Below, piece after piece: positions 21,447-31,040 of a stretch of DNA of 64,000 nt. The DNA comes from Saitoella complicata NRRL Y-17804 (Eukaryota > Ascomycota > Saitoellomycetes > Saitoellales > Saitoellaceae). The stretch is taken from assembly GCF_001661265.1 (NCBI RefSeq), contig NW_017566994.1, positions 620,001 through 684,000 on the forward strand. The letters are read 5' to 3'. The translations under genes were made by a program, and so were the position numbers. The number at the start of each line of letters is the position of its first letter. The stretch's first letter is position 1. The notes below the pieces were generated by a model, which made no database searches, was not told the DNA's origin, and saw only the letters and a program-made list of their open reading frames with translations.

Positions 21447-23321
21447 ATGGCTATGTTACGTCGTTCTACGTTTCGTTGCGTTGTACTCTCGGTCTTCCTG
21501 CTTTGCTGTTTCCTTCTCGCCTTATCGCTGGACTCGACGCTCCTCGACCTCTCCGCCACCCATCACGAGGACTACGTCGTCGTCGACAGCCCCGCAACAC
21601 CTACCTCTCACTCCCTCGACAGACACACCCACCCAATACCCTCTCTCCTTACCCAAGCTTCTGAAGGCTTCACCACCTACCTCTCCTCACAATCCACCGA
21701 TCTCCCTTCCGCTGTCGCGGCGTATCGCAAACGCTACAACCGCCCTCCTCCACCAGGTTTCGACGCCTGGTTCGCCTTCGCACAGTCCAAGAACAGCCAA
21801 ATCATCGACGACTACGACCAGATCAGCCGCGACCTCTCACCCTTCTGGGCACTCCCACCCTCCCTAATCCGAGAACGTGCACGTCAAGCCATACAAAGTA
21901 GGCACTGGATCGGTGCTGTCCAAGTCAAGGATGGAAAGTTGGTAGAGGAGAACAGAGGTGGTGGTGGGATGAGGGATCTGATTTGGGATGTGCTGCAGGG
22001 AGGAGGTGTGTTGCCAGATATGGAGATTGCTGTGAATGAGTTGGACGAGCCGAGGGTTGTTGTTGAGGGTGGGGATATGGAGAGGATGGTGGAGGTTGTT
22101 CGTGCCAATCAGAGGCATGTAGTCAGCGACGACCAGTTGACGACGGAGTGGACGAGGATGGAGTGGGCTGATGGCGAGGGAGAGGTGAAGGAGGGGGAGG
22201 GGGAGGAGACGAAGGTGTTTGTGGACATCGATGGGCAGAACGCGAAGGAGGTCATCCGTATGGGCTGTCCCCCTTCCTCCCTTGCACGACGAGCTCAGTA
22301 TGAGTCTGCCAAGGACCCGAACTACGCCGCTCCCCACTCCACCTCCTTTGGATCCTTCGTCACCAACACCACCCTCGCCAAAGACGTTTGCCACCAGCCC
22401 GACCTGGAAGCCCTCCACGGCTTCTTTCTCTCCCCCGCCTCTCTTTCCTTCACGCACGCTCTCACCCCGATTTTCAGTGTCAGCAAACTTAACGTATTCA
22501 ATGACATTCTTTATCCCGCTACATGGTACGGAGACGGGCCTTCGGAGGGGGCTGGGATGGAGGGTGATAAGGCGTGGGAGGAAAAAGAGGGGATGGTGTA
22601 TTGGAGGGGTTCGACCACTGGGGGTGAGTTGAGGAGGGATAATTGGAGGGGGAGTCATCGGATCAGGTTTGTCGATTTGGTGAACAATGGCGAGAAACAA
22701 ATTGTTCTGGTTGCTCCAGAAGAAAGAGAAGGGGAAGGGGAAGAGGAATGGAGGCTGGAGGAGCGCGATATTAAAGAGATGAACGAGAAAGTCATGAATG
22801 TCTCTTTCGTTTACCTTGCTCAATGCGGAGATGTCTGTGACGAAATCCAACCCGCACTCGGCGAGAAAGCAGCATCGCTCACGCCAGTACCCTTCCCTGA
22901 GAACTTCATGAACAAATATCTCATCGATATGGACGGGAACGCGTTCAGCGGACGTTGGTACCCCTTCCTCCGATCCAACTCCGTGCCTGTGAAGATTGGT
23001 GCAATGTTTGTGGAAGCATTGGATTCAAGAATCTGGGCTTGGAAACACTACTTGCCCGTCGACGGAAGAATGGGTGACTTGTACTCGGCTCTATCATGGT
23101 TTATGGGTGGATTTGGCAGAGATGAGGGACACGATGAGGAAGCGAAGAGGATTGCGGAGGAGGGGAGGGAGTGGGCGGCAAAGGCGTTGAGGTGGGTTGA
23201 TTTCGAGGTTTATACGTACCGGCTGCTGTTGGAGTATGCGAGGGTCGTTGATGATAACAGGGATAATTTGGGGTTTAATCTTCAGGTTTTGGATACCATT
23301 AATATTGAGACAAGGACTTGA
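21447..23321 (+). CDS. CAP10/GT90 family glycosyltransferase
   Basis: A single exon of 624 residues from ATG 21447. The N-terminus (CVVLSVFLLCCFLLALSLD, residues 11-29) is a signal anchor, giving a type II Golgi topology. The pattern PPPPGFDAWFAFAQSKNSQI at ~100-119 is the hallmark region before the catalytic domain of the fungal CAP10-like family. Later come VYWRGSTTGG, NWRGSHRIRFVDLVN, YLIDMDGNAFSGRWYPFLRS and the C-terminal HYLPVDGRMGDLYSALSWF, matching the GT90 core. Members are xylosyl- or glucosyltransferases (Cryptococcus Cap10/Cxt1, animal POGLUT/Rumi); the sugar used here cannot be told from sequence. It pairs divergently with the GT71 gene. Confidence 0.92.
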   Translation: MAMLRRSTFRCVVLSVFLLCCFLLALSLDSTLLDLSATHHEDYVVVDSPATPTSHSLDRHTHPIPSLLTQASEGFTTYLSSQSTDLPSAVAAYRKRYNRPPPPGFDAWFAFAQSKNSQIIDDYDQISRDLSPFWALPPSLIRERARQAIQSRHWIGAVQVKDGKLVEENRGGGGMRDLIWDVLQGGGVLPDMEIAVNELDEPRVVVEGGDMERMVEVVRANQRHVVSDDQLTTEWTRMEWADGEGEVKEGEGEETKVFVDIDGQNAKEVIRMGCPPSSLARRAQYESAKDPNYAAPHSTSFGSFVTNTTLAKDVCHQPDLEALHGFFLSPASLSFTHALTPIFSVSKLNVFNDILYPATWYGDGPSEGAGMEGDKAWEEKEGMVYWRGSTTGGELRRDNWRGSHRIRFVDLVNNGEKQIVLVAPEEREGEGEEEWRLEERDIKEMNEKVMNVSFVYLAQCGDVCDEIQPALGEKAASLTPVPFPENFMNKYLIDMDGNAFSGRWYPFLRSNSVPVKIGAMFVEALDSRIWAWKHYLPVDGRMGDLYSALSWFMGGFGRDEGHDEEAKRIAEEGREWAAKALRWVDFEVYTYRLLLEYARVVDDNRDNLGFNLQVLDTINIETRT

Positions 23322-23631
23322 GAGGTCAAGGACGATGTTTGTTATGTTAGTGAAGGTCAAGGATTAGCTGTCAAGGAACATGTTTTTCGCAAGTACGAAT
23401 AATATTGTTAACGATCCTACAAGAAACCTCCTTCCTAAATTCCAAATTATGTTAAGGACCATTACCCCTCCATGGCCAATCAAGAATAGTCCCCGGAAAC
23501 GGAACCCAAAAGAAGATAAATACTAGTCATACTCTTTTCAAGAAGATGAGGTCATGTAATCCAGGCCGTGTTTTTGTTATATTCAGATGAACCCCAGCTC
23601 CGCCGTGTATCGAAGCTCCGTGTGGATTGGT

Positions 23632-24425
23632 TTACCACTGAGCCTTGGAAGAAGACTCGGGTGTCTCCTTGCTGTACGACTCATGCGAGTAAGTTGGAGT
23701 CTCCTTAGTGTAGGATCCGTGGGTCTTTGAGGACTTGGTTGGGGTCGCCGTAGCGGTCACGGTTTCAGTAATGGTATTCTTCTCGTGCTAATGGAACACG
23801 TGAGTTCCTGATATGAACATGAGAGCGGGCAAAGCTTACCTTCTTCTCGTAGTCGGTGACAGTGATCGTAGAATAAGCGGTATACTCGTTGGTGTACGCC
23901 TTGGTCTATTTGCATTGTGGTTAGCATTTGAAAGAACGTGAGATAGCAGCACAGCATACCTCATAGACGGTATAAGGGTGCCAGGTGGTGTACGTAACAT
24001 AGAACACAGTCGTGTACGGGTACCAAGTCGTCTCTGTGGTCGTTAAAGCGTTGTAGGCGGTTTCGGTCTTGTACTCCTTTTGGCACGCAGGTTAGTTACT
24101 GTCAAGCATGCTCGAAGGATAATCGTGCCTTCTGGGTCTTCGTGATGATATCGGTGAAGTACTTCTTGATGTAATCCGTCTCGGTGTCGGTCTTGGTGGC
24201 AGTCTCGTAATCCGTCGTAGTGACCGTGGTCAGCTATTAAAGTTGGATCAGTGATGGATGGCGGGGCAAGGAATTGGTCAATCTCACCTTCTGGATATAT
24301 TCAGTTTCGGTGACCGTCTCCTCATCGGTGACCGTTTCATACTTCTTGACATAATCGGTGAAAGTAGCAGTGTCATATTCCGTAGTCGTGATGTACTGTT
24401 CAGCGAGGCTTAGCAGTTCGGACAT
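23632..24425 (-). CDS. Thr/Tyr-rich repeat protein made of phase-0 exons
   Basis: Five exons (24425-24288, 24233-24129, 24076-23960, 23905-23840, 23787-23632) give 193 residues. The sequence is a run of T/Y/E/K-rich modules such as FTDYVKKYETVTDEETVTE and YIKKYFTDIITKTQ. It ends in a Ser/Thr-rich tail with repeated SYTKETPTYSHESYSKETPE and a final KAQW. Every internal intron is phase 0, and the exons end in QK, QK, YE and KK. The second intron appears to be GC-AG (AAG|GCACGA...AAAAG|GAG), since no GT lies near. The start at 24425 is the first in-frame ATG, but AACAG|TAC at 24394 could be another splice acceptor, so upstream exons with a signal peptide may be missed. No family recognised; a cell-wall or secreted role is only suggested by composition. 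Confidence 0.65.
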
Positions 24426-24874
24426 TCAACTCCCGCGTCCCTGGGCCGAGTAGCGAGGATTCGCCTGTGACGTTCCGAATGCCGAGAAGTTCTAAAGTTC
24501 TGGGGTTTATGGTGTCAGAAATAAGGTTTGGGCCACCCCTGCATCGCGGATGGACCCCGCGATGTACCCGTAGACTTGAAAAGGTACGTAGGTATTCATG
24601 AAACGCTTGGAACAGATCGTTACGGTTCCGGTCTGTCTGCCGAAAGAGGGCAAACATACCTCAAGAGGTGGTCAACCGCGAGGGCGTCCCGCTCTACCAG
24701 TATGGCCGTGTGAACTGAAGATATGTCATTCAGACGGGTATTGCCGGTTGAAAACACAATCTCGCCGGTTTTTTCTGAAAGCAACAAGACCGCTGGTACG
24801 GTTACTGGAGAAATACAAGCTTAGTCATGGAAGTCCAGGAGCACTTGGAATCATGTGAGAAAAACATGATAAAA
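24426..24874. other. Intergenic, upstream of the Thr/Tyr-rich gene
   Basis: This 449-bp stretch lies between the first confident exon and the tRNA. It should hold the promoter or further 5' exons of the Thr/Tyr-rich gene. I found no clear signal peptide here. A short inverted motif (CATCGCGG...CCGCGATG) lies at about 24542-24564. Confidence 0.35.
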
Positions 24875-24972
24875 TGGAGACATGGGGGATCGAACCCCAG
24901 ATCTTCCGCATGTGAGACCGAGCTTGCGCTCATTCGTGCAAAGCGGACGCCTTACCACTAGGCCATATCCCC
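24875..24972 (-). tRNA. tRNA-Ala (TGC) with a 26-nt intron
   Basis: Reading the minus strand from 24972, a complete cloverleaf can be folded: acceptor GGGGATA pairs with TGTCTCC (discriminator A), D-arm GCC/GGC, anticodon stem TCCGC/GCGGA, T-arm TGGGG-TTCGATC-CCCCA. The anticodon TGC is at 24940-24938 and codes Ala. The acceptor has the G3-U70 wobble pair that identifies tRNA-Ala. An intron of 26 nt (24936-24911) sits one base 3' of the anticodon, the canonical place. Internal promoter boxes fit: A box TGGCCTAGTGG and B box GGTTCGATCCC. Confidence 0.93.
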
Positions 24973-25303
24973 AGATGATTGGCTGGTCTTGGATTTCATA
25001 AATCAATCCGTCTGCTCCCATGCCATGCGTGGGAATCATTTTCATCGACCGCTGACTCTTGCTGATTCTGAAGTTCATGACTCCAGGAGTTTTCTGAATG
25101 GTCCATTAGGTGCGCCAAAGTTTTGTCAACCAGGAGGAGCTTGTAGCCATACTGGCGACTTGTGAAAATCAATCTCAGTACATGTTTTTAAATGTATGAC
25201 ATATTGAGAGAAATAATTTGCATCTGTGTTTGACTAGTCGGGTATATTGGCGATCCTGTCAAAAGTATACGAAAGCTAGTACCAGTAGCGGTTAATAATC
25301 TAC
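24973..25303. other. Intergenic, tRNA-Ala to GT31 gene
   Basis: This 331-bp AT-rich stretch carries the 3' flank of the GT31 gene and the upstream flank of the tRNA. No coding or repeat signal was seen. Confidence 0.4.
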
Positions 25304-26872
25304 TCAATCTGAACAATGCTTATACTCTGTTGGCACCCTATCACACACGTACCGCGACCCTTTGAGTCCACTCACATACCCCCTCTTCGGGAGCCTCTTG
25401 TAATCCCACCATTCACTCTCTTCAAACCAACATTCCTCAGTCTCATCCTTGAATGTCCACGACCGGCACATTGGATCCGCCGTACATATCGCGTTGCACT
25501 CATTCACACTCTCAACAAGTCTCGAACCTTGTCCCTCGATGCCGTTCCAGACCGTGTCAATGTCGATCACGTCGAAGTCCGGACCAATGTTCATTGTGGT
25601 GTTTACGTATCGTGAGTGGAAAATGTCGGCGAATGTAACGGCTCCATTCTCGGAAATCTTCTCTGCCATGTAGGCGTAGTGGAAATCCATTCCGCGCATA
25701 CGATGGCCAGTAACCGGACGGATGCAAGGATCACCGATGATGCCCTGCTCAGGATCAAGATGCCTAAGCGACTAGTCAGCGATCGTATTAGGATGTGTGA
25801 AAGCACAAACCCATACCTGTAATCATGAACATAAAACCCATACGGATGCGGACACCCATCCAACACCCTCAACCCAACATCCCACATACACAAACTAACC
25901 CTGATATCTCCCGCCCAACAATCCCAGCTCTTTAATATACACTCATCGATACCTTCATACAGTATCTCCATAGCACCACGACTCAACAGGATTCCGGATC
26001 CGCCTTGGTAGAAACCTTGGCGGCGGTCAGGCATGTCGTCGTTGATGCCGCAGGGCCCCATTCCGAGGGGCCAGCCCATGTGGAGGGGGAGGGAGGGGTC
26101 GAGGTAGTGCGTTATGTCGTGGAGGTTTTGTGTGAATATGTATGTGTCGTCGTCGATCATCTATGTCGGGTGGTTAGATAAGGTGTGGAGGAGGGAAGAG
26201 GAGGAGAGGCTAGAGCATACCATGAACCAGTCTTTGTCGGGGAACTGCTCGTATAGGATACGGAAACCGGGAAGATTCTTCAGGAAAGGGTCAGTGAGAA
26301 TCCAGGATGAGAAAGTGCGTGCTTACCTTGTGCGCATCTCTTGTCCATCCATCCTCCTCCTCCCTCACAGTCGCCGTCCTCCTCTCACCCGTACGGGTCC
26401 GATTGATCGCATCCTCATAAATCGTCGTGTAGCAATCATGAACCGGGGTATCCCCAAGCACATCTTCGTGATCCGAGATATAAATCCTATTCTCGAGACG
26501 ATCGAGGAAGGAGGAGAGTTGGCGTGTTAAGCGGTCGCCCATGACTTCGTGACTTGTCTTGACTGCGAAGGCGAAGTTTGAGAGGAGACGGGGATCGTCG
26601 TAGGTGAGTGCATGTGCGGATGAGGATGGAGGCATGTAGAGGATTGAAAGGGTTTCGGTGTCATCCATTGAAGGAACCAGGCGTACGCGTAAGTCTTGCT
26701 CCTTGTCGATGCTGTTGGAGATGATTGATAGGATAATGGATATCACCAATGCGATGATTAAGATCGTATTCCGCCGGCGAAGGAGTCGCCGCAAGGTGGA
26801 TGATCCATGGCCACTCCATTGCACCGTGACAGAAGCAACCAACTTCTCTGTTTCACCACTTAAGAGAGGCAT
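25304..26872 (-). CDS. GT31 (fringe/core-1 galactosyltransferase-like) protein with PAN-like tail
   Basis: Four exons (26872-26327, 26277-26221, 26160-25817, 25763-25304) encode 468 residues; phases 0, 0, 2 all close. It is a type II membrane protein with one anchor at about 36-54 (TILIIALVISIILSIISNS). The catalytic region includes FRILYEQFPDKDWFM then MIDDDTYIF (DDD at 204-206, the metal site) and GFYQGGSGILLSRGAMEILY, as in fringe/C1GALT-type GT31 enzymes. The C-terminal ~64 residues are Cys-rich (CNAICTADPMCRSWTF ... CWFEE) like a PAN/apple module, common in fungal members. It probably adds a hexose to secretory glycoproteins in the Golgi; donor and acceptor are unknown. Short exon 2 (19 codons) is easy to miss. 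Confidence 0.88.
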
Positions 26873-28084
26873 ATCAGCAGTTGAAGGGAACAGTAGGTGC
26901 TTCAGGTGGGTACACGCACCTATATACCCACGGTAGGTCCAGTGTTCGTACTCATGCGCTGCCCTCCAGACTGATAGGATAGATCCCTCCCTTAAGTTGT
27001 CTGCGCCATATACCAGGGTCCGAGAATAAACTGAGCCGGCATGTTAGGGCTGATCCACTACAACGAGCTTGAGCCGCTGCCGCTGCAGATGTGCCCCGCA
27101 GTCGCGACTAGTGACCGGCGGTGTTCAGGAATACGAGTGCGGCTTTGGCCTTCGTGAAGTGCGTCCGTGGCCTGAATCAGCGATGATAATTTCCTTGTGG
27201 CCGCGCAGAAGGACGCCAAAATCCATACCAGGCCGGTGAAGGTGATTGGATCCGCAGTAATGGTCTATTCATTGCAGCTGTTGACATTGAGCGAACTGGG
27301 TTGCTTACTAGTCTTTTCGCCGTGATAAGCACAACAGGTTCCCAAATTATCTCGCAATTGAGGCTGCGGCTCCTCGAGCACCCGCTCCCTAATGCGAGAT
27401 AAGTGGGACCCGTCAAAACACAGCGGAAGGCTTGCGGCCCCACAAAAGCTTGAAGCCGAGAGACATGGGGTATCAGGCTAATGCGATTCATCATAGCATT
27501 GCATCCTTGCCCTACCCATTGAGGGTCCACAATCTCCTGGCAGGGTTAAAGTTCTGTTGGGAGCTCGAGCTCGGAGCTCAGAGCTCGCCGCCTTCGGTTC
27601 GCGCAACCGCCGGGCTTGGCGGAACAGAGGGAGCTTCGCGGCGACGAGCCATACGATTGCCAACCTGACCTGGACCGGCGTAGCTATCAGTGCATATGAA
27701 ATCCTCCGAGACCCGATCATGCTGCGCGCAGCTGCAGCAGCGGCTCGCAGTAAGCACTCAGACACGGCAATTTGATTCCGCAAAGCCACTTACAGATGTA
27801 TCCGCTGACTAATCCTTTCGTACAGTGGTTTGCAGAGAGGGTAATACCGACTGAGCAAAGGATTCGCGGGACCGACTATTCTGTAACTGTTGCCGTGGAA
27901 TAACTGCCCAGGTGTTGCCCTTGTTGACTTTGACCGTGGACCGCAGCGTCGGCAGTCAAATGCCGAGATGCCCGCGGGTGCCCTGCTGCAGCTTCCTGCA
28001 CCACCAAACCTTAACCTGACGTTCAGATCCATCGGCCATTGCAATTGTCCTACATCAATTGCAACTTATTTGATCTCCTCGGCC
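26873..28084. other. Intergenic region, GT31 / ALG12
   Basis: This 1.2-kb interval lies between diverging genes and holds both promoters. A cluster of GAGCTC hexamers (27561-27587) stands out. No tRNA or coding signal was recognised; the small frames are composition artefacts. Confidence 0.4.
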
Positions 28085-29774
28085 ATGAGAGCAGAAACGC
28101 TTCTTCTCTTCGCTGCGCCTTTGGCTTATTTGGCGCTCGCACCGTATACTAAAGTCGAGGAGTCATTCAACCTTCAAGCGGCGCATGACATTTTGAAGTT
28201 CGGAATTGGGCCTGAAGGCTTGAAAAAGGTGGGTGAACCTCAGAATCATACCAGTTGGAACATTGATTGATTATGGCTGTGCAGTATGATCATGTCGAAT
28301 TCCCCGGCGTCGTACCACGTACATTCCTCGGCGCGGCGGTCCTTGCGATGCTCGCGTCGCCAGCGAGGCTTCTTGATCTCGATCCGTTTGCGTATCAATA
28401 CATCGTACGTGGGATTCTGTCGATTCTGATGTCTCTCGCACTCTATCGCTTCTATACCGTGGCGGATCGGGCTCTTGGCCGATCAACTGCGTTCTGGTTT
28501 GTCTTGTTACAGGCGACGCAGTTTCACGTCAACTTTTACGCGTCGCGAACACTGCCTAACACCTTTGCCTTCATCCTCAGTATGTAATCCACAGCCATCT
28601 ACCTTCAACATCGGCTAACTGTCTGCGTTATAGCTACAATCGCCCAAAGCTTCTTCCTCCAAAACCGCATCCCCCTCGCCTTGGCCCTCCTCACCTTCAC
28701 TACTACAATCTTCCGCATCGAACTCCTGCTCCTCCTCGCCACAACAACCCTCCGCCTCCTCCTCACCCGCCGAATCACCATCCCAACCATCATCAAATCC
28801 GGATTCATCGGTGGTATCAGTGGGTTGTTGGTCACCGTGGGTGTAGATTCCTGGTTTTGGGGCGAGGCACCGATGTGGCCCGAGGCGGTGGGGTTTTGGT
28901 ATAATGCTGTATTGGGGAAGAGTGTAGAGTGGGGTGTTTCGCCGTGGTGGACGTACTTCCTCGAATCACTGCCCAAGCTGTCGTTGAATCCGTTGACGTA
29001 CGTGGTGCTTGTTCCTTTGGCGGTGGCGTGGCATCCGAGGAGGAGGGTTGCGTGGGATTTGGTGGTGCCGTATTTGGCGTTCGTTGCGGTGTATTCGGTA
29101 CAGCCTCATAAGGAGTGGAGGTTCATTGAGTATGTTGTGCCGCCGTTGACGCTCACGGCTGCGATGGGTGCGTCGTATATGTACGTTTCTTCCCCCTTTT
29201 CCCCTCCCACCAGTTACTGACTCGGGTTCACAGCTGGGACCGCCGTTCCAAATCCGTCATGTATAAACTTTGTTCCATTGCCGTTACGCTGAGCGTTCCA
29301 TTCACCCTCGCCCTCGCCCTTCTCATGGGTCTCATCTCCTCGCTAAACTACCCTGGGGGCCACGCACTTGCCCATCTTCACTCCCTCTCCCATGCCACTT
29401 CTTCTACCAACAGGGTGTGGATGGATGTGGCAACATGTATGACAGGTGCCTCAAGATTTGGACAGAGAGAGGCGGAGGGGTGGTGGTATGATAAGACGGA
29501 GGACGAGCAGCGATTGCTGGAGGAGGGCTTCTGGGAGGGAGTCGATTGGATTATCACGGAGCACGTTGGGAAATTCGAGAGGGCTGAGTGGGAGAAGGTG
29601 GAGGTTGTTAGGGGGTATGCTGGGGTTGGAAAATTGAGCGTCGTTGGTGGGATTGAGGAACAGGGTAGGAGTGACGTGCCGAGAGTTGGGTGGTGGGAGA
29701 GGTGGGCGGCCTTGTGGCCCGCACCATATGGTGTGAGGTTGGCAGAGAGGATTTGGATTTTGCGGAAAAACTGA
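28085..29774 (+). CDS. ALG12: ALG12 dolichyl-P-Man alpha-1,6-mannosyltransferase (GT22)
   Basis: Four exons (28085-28228, 28285-28579, 28634-29180, 29234-29774) give 508 residues with consistent phases. The N-terminus LLFAAPLAYLALAPYTKVEESFNLQAAHDIL carries the lumenal loop motif of GT22 enzymes in its ALG12 form (TKVEESFN). It is followed by YDHVEFPGVVPRTFLG, SRTLPNTFAFIL and EWRFIEYVVP, and about ten hydrophobic segments. Family members act in the ER membrane, adding the eighth mannose to the lipid-linked oligosaccharide for N-glycosylation. Length is near the usual ~550. The third junction splits the codon before WDRRSKS. It sits in a run of other glycosylation genes. Confidence 0.95.
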
Positions 29775-30679
29775 GGGAACCACGCGTTTGAGATCTCTTA
29801 CGCCGAAAACTCTAGATCAGATGACTGAAAATGCGAACTGGACTAGCTGTTGTGGTGCACATGTAGACCACGCTCCGGGAGCAGTTTAAGACCACTCCCA
29901 ACTTCCTCCGAAAACCGGTCAAGATTGCCGATCTGACAGGTTGCCTTAAACCCCTGGCATCTAGACGCCCTATATATATCGTTGTTTCGTTACTTAGGTA
30001 CACAATCGGTCCATACCCCAGTTTAAGAGCGGCTGAGCGCCTCAACGGCCACGGATGTACGGCCAATTGCAGGAATTGAGGGGACGACCGACGAGGGAAT
30101 GGCCGCGCAGGTAGGGGTGTCGGTACGTCTAGGTCTCGGGCAATGGTTTTAAGAGTTGTGGTCAAGTCGGGGGAAGGTTTGTGCATAACTGACACTTGTC
30201 TTGGAAGGTGTATCATCGGTATAATACAGCTACCGTATGGCATGGGAGTTATCCAGGAGTATAGGATGATTGCCGCGTAAAACACATTAGGGGTGAGACC
30301 GGGGATTCGCTGATCCCCTACACTGTATAAGGTACAATAAGGATGAGGACGGCTTATGAGACATGTCAATGACATCAGGAGAGCTCCATTCCTTACCATT
30401 CGACGGCGTGCTCGCAACCATCTTCCAGCCTGGTCAAACGAGGACCGGGGAGGAACCGATCCCTATGATGTCAAGTTAGTACACTATGCTGGAGTTTCAT
30501 GTGCGTATCCTGAAGCTCATGAAACCATAGTTCCTCGTAATGATTACGCGAAAGGCCTTAAAGGGCCAGAATCCCCACTGCCAGACCGACATCGATCTCA
30601 ACAAGCTCTCGAGCTAGCATTCTCAGGAGAACCGTGTGAAATTTGAATCCAAACAATACGACTTCACCAAGCATTTAAC
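29775..30679. other. Intergenic region after ALG12
   Basis: This 0.9-kb stretch contains the ALG12 3' end and the promoter of the small secreted protein gene. No other feature was recognised. Confidence 0.4.
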
Positions 30680-31040
30680 ATGAAGGTCATCTTCTATCAC
30701 GTCTCCGTGGCCGCCATTGCCTTGTACGGGCACCATCTTTGCTCAGCCGCACCTCTCCCCAGTGCCGTTGATGCCCTCGAGGTATGTTGTTCCCTTACTC
30801 TCCACGAGCGCCCACCAACATTCTCCTCAGTCTGTCAGTCCTGTTGGAATTACGGCGGAACCTCACGTCGGAGTCACGAACAGTTTGAACAACAATATCG
30901 ACTGCGTGATGCGCCGCAGTGTGTCGACGACCGTGGGGGAGTCTGTCGCGATTGGACAGGACGGAAAGCTCGTTAGCACAGACACTCAGGCTGATGCCGA
31001 GGCTGCTGATACTGCGGACAACCTTCTGAACTATTGTTAA
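30680..31040 (+). CDS. Small secreted protein with dibasic site
   Basis: Two exons (30680-30781, 30831-31040; 49-nt GT-AG intron, phase 0) give 103 residues. The N-terminal MKVIFYHVSVAAIALYG segment, ending near CSAAP, is a signal peptide. The rest is hydrophilic with two cysteines outside it: NNNIDCVMRRS, which includes an Arg-Arg pair, and a final LLNYC. The remainder is Asp/Ala/Thr-rich. No family recognised. The layout (signal peptide ending in AAP, intron directly after a Glu codon, Cys followed by a dibasic pair, Cys at or near the end) closely parallels the 70-residue gene at 39385-39654. It lies at the edge of a gene-poor interval, a setting common for lineage-specific effectors; this is inference. 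Confidence 0.7.
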
